The translations under genes and the position numbers were made by a program. Under the pieces are notes generated by a model. The model saw only the letters and a list, made by a program, of their open reading frames with translations. It made no database searches and was not told the DNA's origin. From contig NC_091246.1 in the NCBI RefSeq assembly GCF_042477335.2, positions 252,927,001 through 252,991,000 on the forward strand: DNA of 64,000 nt, read 5' to 3'. This document shows, piece by piece, positions 9,990 to 20,604 of the stretch. How positions within the stretch are numbered: position 1 is the stretch's first letter; every line of letters starts with the position of its first letter. This DNA comes from Ovis canadensis (Eukaryota; Chordata; Mammalia; Artiodactyla; Bovidae).

Positions 9990-10132
9990 AGAAATTGGCT
10001 GCATGGGTCTTCTCTGCGGTCCTCACGGTTAGTTGCCCCACAGCGAGCGGGTTCTTGGTTCTCTGACTGTGATCTAACCCACATCTCCTGGAGAATGGAT
10101 TCTCAACCACTGGACCACCAGGGAAGTCCCCT
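9990..10132 (-). mobile_element. CHR-type SINE, 5' half
   Basis: Ends on the right with 'ggattctcaaccactggacc' and 'accagggaagtcccc', the complement of the tRNA-like head. The left side holds only part of the body ('cctcacggttagttgcccc'). Confidence 0.82.
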
Positions 10133-10154
10133 CTTGTGTGACTTTTAGAGCATG

Positions 10155-10480
10155 AAGCACATGGAAGTTAAGATTCCACTGGCAAGCAGGGCAGAGCAGA
10201 ATGAGGCAGATGGCCTGGGGCAACTTGGAGGCAGTAGGAGAATACGGCGAGTCGTGAGATGGCCTGGACTTAGCACTGGGGATGAGGGGGGAGAGAAAAT
10301 ACGGTTCAAGCGATTCGTGGAGAAAAAGACTCACGAGGACTCTGATTGATTAACTCTGGGGACAGAAAAAGAAAGCAGGAGTTTTGGCTACCCACAGATT
10401 TCTGAGTGGTGCCATTGACTAAGATGGATAATTCAAGAGAAATAGAAGCTTTGAGAAGGAGGGATAAAGATAGGAGCTCT
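10155..10480 (-). repeat. L2 LINE fragment
   Basis: Read plus: 'caggagttttggctaccc', 'gagtggtgccattgactaagatgg', 'gagctctgggggcc' fit the complement of internal L2 seen also at 21720-21790 ('gatggtgccactgactgtgg'). Boundaries approximate. Confidence 0.5.
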
Positions 10481-10879
10481 GGGGGCCGGTGTTACTCTGT
10501 TGGCTTGATTATGGACATACCGATAGCTACGGACACCCAAGAGGAAGTGTAGGAGTGGGGCTTATCACAGGAGCTCAGGGCACTAGCTATTTGCAGGCCT
10601 GTTTCTTAAGTCATTATCACCAGCAACCTCCCTTTGAAAAGTTGTCCAGACCTCCAACAACATGCTCTACTGGCCTGGAAGTCCCTTCTGACACATGGCC
10701 TGATTTGAAAGCAGTTAAGTTTTAAAATACACTGCAGTAATCCCCTGCTATCACTTGTAAGCAGTGAAAAGATGACTCATTTGCATTATATGGAAGGTTT
10801 CTCTTCTCTTTTAGTAAAAAAAAAAAAAAAACAACCAGAAAAACCCTGTACATCCCTTTATCTTTATTTCCCTCTCCAG
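10481..10879. other. Unassigned stretch with an A17 run
   Basis: Nothing recognised apart from an A run at about 10816-10832. No supported ORF. Confidence 0.4.
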
Positions 10880-11636
10880 CATCAGTGTAGTGATTTCATC
10901 TCTTTAAAATGTGTTGATATTTATTGTACGGCCCAGTATTTGGTGTATCTTGGTTTTGCTCTTGAAAACAAAGTGCACGCCATTATCGGGTGGAGTGTTG
11001 TACAAATGTAAATTAGGCAAGTTGTTTGACAGTGCTGTTCAAGTCTTCTGTATCCTTGCTGACATTCTGTCTACTTGTTCTATCAATTATAAGAGTATTG
11101 AAATGTCCAGCTCTCACTGTGGATTTGTCTATTTCCCCTCTCGGTTTTTGCTTCATGTATTTTTGAAGCTCTGTTATTAGGCACATGTATAATTAGGAGT
11201 AATATATTCTCTTGATCACTTTATCCATTTCTCATTCATTAATCTCTGGTAAAATCCCTTGTTCTGAAGGCCTACTTTGTCTGAGTTTAGATAACTTACA
11301 TTTAATGTAAGTATCAATATAATTGGGTTTAAATCCACTGTTCTGCTATGCGCTTTCTATTTTTCCCATCTCTTTTTTCTCCCTGAATTTTCTTCCCCTT
11401 GCCTGGTTATATATCTTTTATAATCCATTTTATTTTCATTCTTTCTTTCCCTTTTTTTTGGTTGCACTGCACAGCTTGTGGGATCTCAGCTCCCCAACTA
11501 GGGAGAGAACCAGGGCCGGGGCAGTGAAAGCCTGGAATCCTAACCACTAGGCCACCAGGGAAATCCCGATTTTCTTTTTCAGTGGCTGCTTTGGGGTTAA
11601 TTATGTGCATCTTTAACTAATCACACAACACTTGAA
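10880..11636 (-). mobile_element. L1 LINE ORF2-region fragment, split by a SINE
   Basis: Antisense L1: 'tattgaaatgtccagctctc', 'atttttgaagctctgttatta', 'cttgttctgaaggcctactttg', 'tttaatccatttt'-like text appear in expected order. The element resumes after the SINE at 11568 ('gattttctttttcagtggctgc'). Confidence 0.75.
11452..11567 (-). mobile_element. Short tRNA-Glu-derived SINE in L1
   Basis: Antisense: begins with a T run (poly-A on the minus strand), then 'cagcttgtgggatctcagc', 'ccccaactagggagagaacc' and 'cctaaccactaggccaccaggg', the complement of the short CHRL form with the 'gggaactaagatcccaca' body (compare the plus-strand copy at 46183-46308). Confidence 0.85.
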
Positions 11637-12479
11637 TACTTTGCATATTCATTAGTCAGCATTCAAACAGAGAAACAAAACCACTGGGAGCGATACTTAG
11701 CAAGGGATTTATTATAGAAATTTGATCTTATGCAATGATAGGGAGCTGGCTAAACAGTTTCTGAAAGGCTGGTTTCTTTGTGCCTAGTGCTGGTATACTA
11801 CTGGATGTGAAGGGAAAGAAATTGGGAGCGGGAGAGGGATTTGAAGTGGGGGCAGAGTAGCGGAGCAGGAACAAAGCAGCACCCACACGTCCTCTCTCAC
11901 CGTTTGCAAGAGGCCATCTTTGATGACGTGCATGACCTACAGGAGAGACTGGGGTTTCTCAGTCTCAGCACACCTGGGCCAGGGCTCGGAGAAACTGCAG
12001 GATGATCCAGCAGGAGCTGGAGGGGCTGCGGGCTCAGCTGCTGCCTCGTGATGACAAGGTGACCCAGCAGTTACGTTACAGCAAGTTACGCTCTGCACCT
12101 GGTGTCCCTGCACCAATTTTTAGAGTGACAAAAAAAAAAAGCAAGTGGTTGCTGCTTCACTGTACCCACCAGATGTTGTATAAAATGTCTCTAGTGACCC
12201 GTGCTGACTTGGAACTGTACAGGGAAAGAAACTCTGGGAATACAGTTCCAGCTTAGCTGAGCTGATACAATGCAAATCCACCAAAGCAGAGAGAGTAAGA
12301 CATTGCCTTTAACAGTAAATTTCCACTCCCTCTGTGTCCCTCGGGTGCTACTGTTGCCATACCTTTTGCTTTTACATACGTCGCACACACCACTATACAC
12401 TGTTATTTTTGTTTATCTTTCAAAGATAACAAGATCTTTCAAAGAAGTCAGCAGATGCGAAGTCACATGTGTATCTTCT
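11637..12479. other. Unassigned stretch; possible broken coding fragment at 11889-12118
   Basis: 11637-11880 looks like old repeat (a 'gggatttattatagaaatttg' patch) but was not assigned. At 11908-12000 one frame reads EAIFDDVHDLQERL before a stop. At 12002 a second frame starts with ATG and reads MIQQELEGLRAQLLPRDD. Both segments are rich in E, L, Q and D like a coiled coil, and they lie in different frames with no convincing splice signals between. It could be a decayed processed pseudogene or chance. I do not recognise the protein. Confidence 0.25.
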
Positions 12480-14170
12480 CTCGGTTTGCTACTCCCTATT
12501 TCAATTCAGGTTTCTGTCCGGAATAATGGCCTGTCACTTGAAGAGCTTCCTTTACCATTTCTCGTAGTGCAGGTCTGCTGGTAACAAATTCTCTCTGCTT
12601 TTGTTTTCCTTTTGTGAAGAAGTTATTTCCTTTTCATTGTTTAAAGGGTATTGTTGCTGGCCATAAAATTTTAGGTTGACTGCTTTTTTCTTTTTCTTTC
12701 AGTCCTTTGGAGAGGTTCCACTGTCTCCTGCCTACATAGTTTCTGATGAGAATGCTTTAAATTCTTATCACTGTTTCTCTGTATATGACCTGCCCTTTTT
12801 TCTTTGTTTGCTTTTAAAATTGTCTTGTTATCGCTTGTTTTCAGCAATTTGACTATGATGTATCTTGGTGTGGGGTTTTTATGTTAATCCTGACTGGAGT
12901 TTTTTGACATTCTTGAATATCTGCGTTTATAATTTTTCTCAAAATTTCCAGCCATCATTTCTTCAAATGTATTCTTTTTGTCTGTCTTTTTCTCTCTTTC
13001 TCTCTCCTCTCCTTTCCTTCTTGGACTTCAATTACACGTATGTTAGACCATTTGATGTCATATCACAGATCATTAAGCTCTGTTTATTTTTTTCCATCTA
13101 TTTTTCTCCCTGGGCTTCAGTTTAGGTAGGTTATATTGCTGTATTGAACATATGGGTCAATTATCTTTTCCTCTGCAGTGTTGATCTCATTGGATAAAAT
13201 TCTCATTTTACATAGTCTATTTTTCATTTTAGAAGTTCTACTTGATTCTTTTTTATATCTTCCATTCCTCTACCTATTATGATTATATATGTATTTAAAT
13301 ATTTGTAATTATAATAACTCTAGCATCTTTATATCTAGTCCTATCATCTCTATCATTTCTGTGCCCATTTTCACGGGTTGATTTTTCTTCTGTCCGTGGG
13401 TCACAGTCTCCTGCTTTGGGGCATATCCATCAGTTTCTGACTGGATGCTGGACATTATGGCTGTTACATAGTTGAATGTCTCAATTTTGTTGTCTTCTTT
13501 TAAATAATGTTGGGCTTTGTTGTAACACGCAGCTAGGTTACTTGCACACTATCTTTATCCCTTTGAAGCCTGTTTTCAAACCTTGCTATGGCTGGTCTGG
13601 ACTAGCCTTTAGTCTAGGGATGGTGTAGCCCATGGCTAACACGTGACTTCTGCGAAGTTTCCACTGAACATTTGAGGTTTTTACTGAGTTTTCCCCACTC
13701 TGGCTGGTCACAACTCAAATGTTTTCTGACCTGTGTGAGCTCTGGGAATTGTTGCACTTGCAAATTTCAGTGTGTCTGTGCTCTGTCACGGGGAATTTTA
13801 CTCGAGTACTCAACAACAGCTCTAGAAGCTCCTATGCAGATTTCTGGAGCTCATTTGCTGCGCAGCTTCCTCCTTTCTGGAACTTTGCCATACAACTTCT
13901 AGCTGTGTCTCTGTACACCAAACTCCAAATGCTCAGTTCAGCAAGATTGGTATGTTCTTCTTGGGATTCCCTCTCCTTGGACCATGGACTGAAGTATGAC
14001 TCCAGGCAGAAAACCAGGACAATCAGCCCTCTCCCCCAACCCCCAGTATATTTATCTCTCTTCTCTTATGGATCACATTCTGCCATACTTGCTTTCCATT
14101 GCTTGAAAGCAGTTGTTTCATATATTTTGGTCGGTTGTCTGGCTGTTTCGGTGGCAAGGCAAGCCTAATT
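12480..14170 (-). mobile_element. Ancient L1 (L1M/HAL1-type) ORF2 to 3' region
   Basis: About 1.7 kb of antisense old L1. In order: 'gtgcaggtctgctggtaac', 'tttgtgaagaagttatttcc', 'tttctgatgagaatgcttt', 'caatttgactatgatgtatcttgg', 'attacacgtatgttagacc', 'gttgatttttcttctg', 'gtttccccactctggctgg'-type text. The order matches the complement of old mammalian L1. No intact reading frame remains. The same part of the family recurs at 36540-37690. Confidence 0.75.
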
Positions 14171-14344
14171 CTTGTTACCGAATCGTAGTCAGATGCGGAA
14201 GTCAGGAACTGACAGAAGGGAAAGCTCTCTAAAGGCTCCCGTTATATGTTACCCCTCTCTCAAAAAGCTTTTCTAAGTTTCTGCCTCTTCTGTGATTATT
14301 GCTATCACATTCTGCCTTGACTTATAACCAAAGATACATGTGAC

Positions 14345-14425
14345 TGTCTCAGTGGACGATGAGGGCCTCAAAGGTGGGCACAGAGTCTTCATTATCTTAG
14401 AAACTTCTCTGAGCCTAGCATGTGA
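14345..14425 (+). repeat. L2 3'-end-like fragment
   Basis: 'ctcagtggacgatgagggcc' through 'agtcttcattatcttag' and 'ctgagcctagcatgtg' resembles the sense L2 3' end ('gagggcagggac...tctt...cctagcac'). Weak. Confidence 0.35.
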
Positions 14426-14844
14426 TGGGGAAGTGAGACAGGATTACCCTATATGGCTTGACGGTGAACTGAGGTGACTCCGACGAGGCAGTGGCACCCC
14501 AGTCTGAAAACCTAGGAGGACCGGCTCTCTCCCCTGTGTGATCACCACTGGGCATCCTCCCAGGCAAAATCATGAGGGTGCACAATTCTCCCATATTAGG
14601 CAGGGGACTGAGGGATTGGTTAAGAGAGTCCAAGCCTGCCCAGGCTTGCCAAACGCATCATCCTGACCCTGGAGATCACAAAGCCTCGGATCTTGACACA
14701 ACAGCAGGGCTTGACCGTGGGTGCCCTGATAGTGTCAGATGAAGTCCCAGAACGAGGCCAGACCGGTCCCCAGGGGGCAGGTCCAGGCCAAGGGTCCAGG
14801 AGCTGCCCTTGCCCACCTCCCCTGGGCAAGGAGCTGGGACAGGA
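14426..14844. other. Unassigned stretch
   Basis: No repeat recognised. An open frame without ATG at about 14636-14890 (including TLEITKPRILTQQQ) is on the plus strand, but no family, conserved motif or splice context supports coding. Confidence 0.35.
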
Positions 14845-14935
14845 AGTGGCGAGGTCTGGGTCCCAGCCCCAGATCTGTGACCATGATCAGTGAACTTAGT
14901 TTCCCCACCTGCAGAACGAAGCTTCAGACAGCACG
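14845..14935 (+). repeat. MIR fragment
   Basis: 'tctgggtcccagccccag', 'tctgtgaccatgatcagtgaacttagtttccccacctgc' (outline) is the sense MIR centre. Confidence 0.65.
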
Positions 14936-14966
14936 GCCTTTTCCTGCTCTGAAGAGCTGGGTTCTG

Positions 14967-15312
14967 GGTCTTCCCTGGTGGCTCAATGGTAGAGTCCTCC
15001 TGACAATGCAGGAGACACGGGTTCAATCCTTGGGCTGGGAAGATCTCAGACGCCATGGATCAACTCAGCCCATGTGCCACAGTTACTGAGCCTGTGCTCA
15101 AGAGCCTGTGCAACTACTGAGCCTTCGGCCCTAGTGCCCAGAGAACGTGCTCTGCAGTAAGAGAAGCCTCGCAACGGGAAAGCCCTGCACTGTGGCTAGA
15201 GAGGAGCCCTCTCCCCCAGCCCCACCACTTGCCACAACTAGACAAGAAGCCTGTGCAACCGTGAAGACCCAGCACAGCCCTAAGTGAATAAATAAAATCA
15301 TTTTTTTATAAA
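14967..15312 (+). mobile_element. CHR-type SINE, near full length, 15-bp target duplication
   Basis: Starts 'gtcttccctggtggctcaatgg', has the B box 'gggttcaatcc', the long repeated 'cacagttactgagcctgtg' body and ends 'gtgaataaataaaatc' plus a short T/A tail. The exact 15-base repeat 'aagagctgggttctg' at 14952-14966 and 15313-15327 is the target duplication and fixes both ends. It serves as the reference CHR copy in this window. Confidence 0.95.
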
Positions 15313-15327
15313 AAGAGCTGGGTTCTG

Positions 15328-16254
15328 ACAACTGATGGGTTGAAGGTCCTGGAAGTCTCTGGTTCCCCAAGGTGGTCGTTCTTGGCTTCCAATAATTGAT
15401 GGTTCTGGGACATTGGCTTTTGATGGTTCTGTGATCAGAGCGACTTGTAGCTCTCTATCTGTGATGCTCCGGCCCTACCCTTCCACGGCGTCAATTCTGT
15501 GCCTCTGTTCTGTGCCTCTGTGACCCTGGGCGATCCACAGCATGGATCTCCATCAGCAGATCCAGCTTTCTGTCTGCTCAAGAACTCAAACCAGCTCCTC
15601 GCTCATTGTTCCCAGAGTCATGAACTCCTAGTGATTGACTCACAGGAGCTAGGGAGAAACAGGTGCGGGGGACGCCAGCCAGGCTGCCCTGGGACTGAAA
15701 GGGCTGATTGTCTGCCTGCCTGAGAGGGGCGTTGTGCTTGGCTGTCTGGTGAGGGCCTGGCAGGGCCGGGCCGGGCCGGGCACCCCCACGCCGGGCCCAG
15801 ACCAGCGAGAGGCCTGCCCTCCCAGCCCATTATCTGGCATCCGGCTTCCCCGGTGACGCGCCTGTGTCCCAGCAGCAGGAGTGAGCAGGAGGGCGGGCGG
15901 GGGCCCACTGCTGGTCCCTGGGGCCGCCTGAGCCTGGCTTGAGCCTGTCTGGCCACCCCTGGGCGGGGCCCCGGTTCTCTGCCCGGTCTCCCATCGGAGC
16001 CCATTTGGGCTCAGAAGTCCTCCGGGCCTGCTTATCTGGCCGAGACCTTTGAGCACATCCGGGGGAATGTCTGTTTCCGTTTCACTTCCCTCTAAAGGGG
16101 GGTCCACATGCTGCTCCCTGACCATCGGCCTGTGAACTGGGGACACACCCTCGATAAGCCTTCATCTCATCCCTGACCCATGGTTGCTCTAAGGCCAGAT
16201 CCTGACACACGGGCGCAGGCTGGAGGAGAAGGCCGAGGGGCCTGAGGTGACCCC
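15328..16254. other. Unassigned stretch, GC-rich core 15650-16050
   Basis: No repeat or gene recognised. A (ccggg)n run at 15763-15781 and a moderate number of CpGs occur in a GC-rich block. Open frames of 128 and 165 codons on the minus strand overlap in different frames and have no domain, so GC content is the simpler explanation. Confidence 0.4.
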
Positions 16255-16400
16255 TGCTCTGCTCCTTGTTCCCGGGCGACGCCTCACGTGCCCTCTCTGG
16301 GCCTCGAGCTCTAACCTGTAAAGTGGGAGTGTGCTGCCAACCTCACGGTGCCTGTGGAGAGAAATTCACGCGTGTGTGCGGGCCAAGGGCTCTGGGGCCA
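16255..16400 (+). repeat. MIR fragment
   Basis: 'cacgtgccctctctgggcctcgagctctaacctgtaaagtggg' (outline) and 'cctcacggtgcctgtg' are the sense MIR 3' half. Confidence 0.6.
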
Positions 16401-16415
16401 AGTGTCGGTTATTGC

Positions 16416-16622
16416 TGCGCTCCCTGGTGGCTCAGCTGGTAAAGAATCCACCTGCCAGTGCAGCAGACTCGGGTTCGATCCCTGGGTGGGGAAGATCCCC
16501 TGGAGGAGGGCATGGCTACCCACTCCAGTGTTCTTGCCAGGAGAATCCCATGGACAGAGGAGCCTGGAGGGCTACACTCCACAGCGTCGCAAAGAGTCAG
16601 ACACGACTGAGCGACTAAGCAC
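16416..16622 (+). mobile_element. Bov-tA SINE, full length
   Basis: Runs from 'ctccctggtggctcagctgg' through the B box 'gggttcgatcc' to 'gtcagacacgactgagcg'. Pol III A- and B-box-like segments are both readable. Low divergence. Confidence 0.95.
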
Positions 16623-17336
16623 ATGGCTGTGCAGACAGCAGGGTTCTCCAGCCTCTGCGGAGACCGTCCTGCGCGCCGGCCTCTCCCGGAGGGAGAACAA
16701 CACACATGCACATGGACGGAGGCAGGACAAACCGAGGCCCAGGCGGGCACTGCCGCTGCGGGATTTACTTACAAAGGTGCTCTTAAATTTTCTGGCTGGC
16801 AAGCTCACACGTTTCCATTTCCTGAGAGGCAAGTCAGTGGCAAAGCCAGCAGGGATGAGCCTGAAAGCATGTTTTTCCATTCCGCTGACGACCTGGGGCC
16901 TGCTCATGCCCTTGCTTGCTGGCCCGCAGGGTCCGGCAGGAGAGGGTGTATGCACTTTTGCGCAGCTGCCATTCTTGCTCGAGTCCTCTTTTGACCTCTA
17001 GGGTCAAATAATCACTGTTAGTTGCTAAAAATTGTTCTCTTTTTACATGTTATTATGAGGGGTTACACACTCACACACCTCATGTCTCCCTCTCTCTGAA
17101 ACTGATGAGGAGGGTGAAGGCCAGCTCTGCAGCGTGCTCCCAGAACCCCCTGTTTGGCTGATACTCATGGCGGTCTTGCTGGTTCCCTTGACAACATGTA
17201 CATTGCTTTTTTGACTTTCATCATAGTCAGGACTACAAATTTTCTGTTTTAGAGTTTTGTAACTTTGTGGCATGTTAGCTGATGTTGTGTCTGAACTCTG
17301 TTGTGGAGAGTGAAAGGACTGTGTTGAATAAACCTA
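16623..17336. other. Unassigned stretch with a 76-codon ATG frame on the minus strand
   Basis: 17043-17273 (minus) is an ATG-initiated 76-codon frame starting MPQSYKTLKQK, rich in Ser, Thr, Gln and charged residues, and open upstream of the ATG for at least 15 more codons. No domain, splice site or family recognised. A possible remnant of an unrecognised element. The remaining sequence shows nothing. Confidence 0.3.
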
Positions 17337-18015
17337 GGATGAGAGTGCAAAAATGAAATAATAAAGCCATTTGCAGCAACATGAAGGGGCCTAGAGATTA
17401 TCGTACCGAGTGAAGCGAGCCAGACGGAGACAAAGGCCATATGATGTCACTTATATGTGCAGGATCTAAAGAAGATGATATGGATGCACTTATTTACAAA
17501 ACAGAGACAGACTCACAGAGTTTGAAGCCAAACGTATGGTTACCAAAAGGGAAATGTTGGGGGAAAGGATAAGTGAGGAGTTTGGCATTAGCAGATACAC
17601 TTCTGTATATAAAATCCGCCATCAACACGGACCTACCGTACTCAACACTCTATAACAACCTACGTGGGAAAAGAATCTGAAAGGAATGGATGTCTGTATA
17701 GGTAACTGAATCGCTTGGCGGAACACCAGAAGCCAGCGCAGCGTCATAAATCAGCCAGTGCGGTGTTTAGCCGCTCAGTCGCGCCAGCTCTGCTGTGACC
17801 CCATGCACTGCAGCCCGCCAGGCTCCTCTGTCCACAGGATTTCCCAGGCAAGGAAACTGGAGGGGGTTGCCATTTCCGTCTCCAGGGGATCTTCCTGACC
17901 CGGGGGTTGAACCCGTGTCTCCTGCATTGCAGGCAGGTTCTCTACCACTGAGCCACCAGGGAAGCCAAAATCAATTATACTCCAAAATAAAATAAAAATT
18001 AATTTTTAAAATAGA
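17337..18015 (+). mobile_element. L1 LINE 3' UTR end, split by Bov-tA
   Basis: Sense L1 3' end of ruminant/artiodactyl type: 'gccatttgcagcaacatg', 'ctagagattatcgtaccgag', 'atttacaaaacagagacagactcacag' (outline), 'gggaaaagaatctgaaagg'. The tail 'aatcaattatactccaaaataaaa' is on the far side of the inserted SINE at 17969-18010. Confidence 0.88.
17760..17967 (-). mobile_element. Bov-tA SINE inside the L1 3' end
   Basis: Antisense copy from 'gtttagccgctcagtcgcg' to 'gagccaccagggaagcc'. L1 sequence flanks it directly on both sides (an 'aaatca' motif occurs near each edge). Confidence 0.92.
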
Positions 18016-18109
18016 ATAAAATAAGGGAAGTGATGGTGATTCCTCTGGCCAGGGTTGCTGGGAGGCCTGAGTGTAATCAGGTGTAGCCCCAAGTGACCAG
18101 CTTTATAGA

Positions 18110-18335
18110 CGGCAGCTCTAGGGTTTAACTGAAGGTCACGGGACTCATGTGACCTATTTGAATCTCGCCTTAGCCACTCGTTGGCCAAGGGGCCTTGGGC
18201 CAACCACTTGGCCTTTTCTGCCTCAGTTTCCTCTTCTGTCAAATGGGGCTGACACAGACATAGTGAGGATTAAATTTTTCAAAACGTAGGTCACATCGCC
18301 CAAGGCCTGGTACACGGTTGACCTCAGTCAATGGA
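18110..18335 (+). repeat. MIR SINE, nearly full length
   Basis: 'tttgaatctcgccttagcc', 'gggccttgggccaaccacttggcc', 'tctgcctcagtttcctcttctg', 'caaatggggctgac', 'gtgaggattaaat' in order. Confidence 0.82.
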
Positions 18336-18954
18336 GCCAACAGCATTATTAAATATTCCTCCTAATAACCTGAGGACTCAGCCTGCCTGGACTTCATTCA
18401 TGAACGTCTCAGGGAAACACGTGTACCTCGGGGGTGTGCAAGATGGCCTTGGGGAAAGACCCTGGCCACCAAGTGGACAGCACGTATGTTGGAGCTTGGG
18501 ATCTCTTTATATGGAAGGAGGTGAGCATCCCGCACCCCTTGCCCAGTTGGCCCCACCGGAATGTCTGGATTCCTAAGTCATTGGTGGAGAGGCACCCCTC
18601 CTCGCCCCTGGAGCTTTCTGGGACAGGGTTGGCCTCTGTTTTGGTGCCTTGTTGTGGGGTTTCCATGGGGCTGCCTGAGCTTGGCGATTGCCTTGGTCTT
18701 GGCTGCAACACCCCTGGTACCAAAGCTGGTTCATCTTGTGGGGTGAGGAGGAGAGAGAAGGAGGGTGCAGCCAGCTCCGGGTCATGGATGGAAGAGCCTG
18801 TAGCGGACCAGGGAGGCTGGGCCCAGGTGAGCAAGAGGAGAGGCCGGGCCAGGATGCTGTCCTGAGAGCCTCACCTGCCCCGCTCTGGGGCCGGCCTTCT
18901 GTCTCTTCTCTGTCCCAGAACCAAGGTCCAGCCTCCCAAAGGGCCTGGGAGTGG
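18336..18954. other. Unassigned stretch
   Basis: No repeat recognised. A 143-codon plus frame and a 141-codon minus frame overlap at 18409-18865, so at most one could be real, and neither shows a domain. Confidence 0.35.
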
Positions 18955-19735
18955 ATATGGACCTGGTACCGATCAACACCCTGAGATTTGCTGTAATGGC
19001 AGGAAGTGAAGAGGAACTAAAGAGCCTCCTGATGAAGATGAAAGAGAAGAGTGAAACTGCTGGCTTAAAACTCAATCTTAAAAAACCCGAGATCCTGGCA
19101 CCCAGTCCCATCACTTCATGGCAAATAGAAGCAGAAAGTGTGGAAGCAGTGAGAGATTTTCTTTCCTGGGCTCCGCAATCACTGTGGATAGCAACCGCAG
19201 CCATAAAATTAAAAGACACTTGCTCCTTGCAAGGAAAGCTGTGACAAACCTAGACAGCATACTAAAAAGCAGAGACATCATTTTGAAGACAAAAATCCAT
19301 ACAGTCAAAGCTAACATTTTTCCAGTAGTCATGTACAAACGTGAGAGTCAGACTGTAAAGAAGGCTGAGCACTGGAGAACTGATGATTTCAAATTGTGAT
19401 GCTGAAGAACCCTCTTGAGAGTCCCTTGGACAGCAATCCTAAAGGAAATCAACCCTGAATATTCATTGGAAGGACTGATGCTGAAGCTGAAACTTCAACA
19501 CTTTGACCATCTGATGCGAAGAGCCGACTTTTTGGAAAAGACCGTGATGCTGGGAAAGACTGAAGGCAAAAGAAGAAGGGAGTGTCAGAGGATGAGATGG
19601 TCAGATAACATCACCAACTCAACATACACGAACTTGAGCAAACTCTGGGAGATAGTGGAGGACAGAGGAGTTTGGCGTGCTGCAGTCCGTGGGGTTGCAG
19701 AGAGTAGGACACGACTTAGCAGCTGAACAACAACC
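18955..19735 (+). mobile_element. BovB LINE 3' part, 5'-truncated and degraded
   Basis: Corresponds to the region from just after the RT YADD motif to the 3' end. Peptide echoes include [26 protein letters not shown] and PVVMYKRES, in at least three frames. It ends 'gtaggacacgacttagcagctgaac'. More diverged than the BovB copies at 22829, 32072 and 41297, for example 'tgtacaaacgtgag' for the usual 'tgtatggatgtgag'. Confidence 0.93.
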
Positions 19736-19754
19736 ACCCAGACCCCGAAAACGT

Positions 19755-20195
19755 GCATTTACTCCTTTATCCATTCACTCAAGGTTTCACTGAGATTCAT
19801 CTATTACACTTCAGGCCCTTCTCTGGCATTTGTGAAAACAGTGGTTGACTTGCCCTCAAGCAGCCGACAACCTGGAGGACATGGTCAAACGACAATGCAA
19901 GTGAGACACTAGAGTGGTGAAACTTTCCTGTGTGTTTGTGGCAGAGACCCTTTAAAGGATATGATGGAAACAAAGAACCTTCTCCCAGAAGAGGTAATAA
20001 GCACATGCATATGAAATTTGATCTAGAGTGTAGGATGTTCACAGGTTCCCCTGACACCCAGTCTAGAACCCAGATCAAGAGATGCTGAGTCGTAATGGGA
20101 AAGAGCTGAACGGGCCAAGCAGGAAGCTGTTGAAGGGCAAAGAGAAGGAATGTTTCTTGGTCTAGGAATGCAGGAAAGACTTCCTGAAGGAATTC
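19755..20195 (-). repeat. L2 LINE 3' region fragment
   Basis: Read plus it begins 'ttatccattcactcaagg' and continues 'cttgccctcaagcagccg...gaggacatggtcaaacgac', the complement of the L2 3' end; 'aagacttcctgaagg' near 20178 fits internal L2. Boundaries soft. Confidence 0.5.
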
Positions 20196-20604
20196 ACAAT
20201 GACTCATTCAACAAGCACGCATTGAACACCTACAAAATGCCATCCATTCGTGATATACCAATGAACAACAGAAGCAAGGTCCTTACTCTTTTGGAGATCA
20301 CGGTCTGGTAGGGACAGACAAAGGTATAAACCAATAGGTGAACACAATGTCTGGAGGTGACGGGGAGCCTACTTTGGGGGGTGCCAGCGAGAGGGAACAG
20401 TTTATGGACGGGCCCTAAGGTGGGCACGAAAATGCAGTGCTTGAAGAATGCTTGGAAACAGCATTCTTTTTGGACGTATCCCTTGTCCATGCTGGAGCTA
20501 AGCAAGTGGGATGAGATGGGATTAGAGAGACGGGCGAGAGACAGATGACAAAGGTCTTGTGGTCCTGGGTAGGAATTAGAATTTTACTGTTAGGGGAATG
20601 GGAA

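Noticed and set aside
12480-14170. A long AT-rich host 3' UTR
   Set aside because: Phrase order matches antisense ancient L1 and recurs at 36540-37690, so it is a repeat.
15618-16146. Minus-strand frames of 128 and 165 codons
   Set aside because: Pro/Arg/Gly-rich in two overlapping frames, as expected from high GC. No recognised motif.
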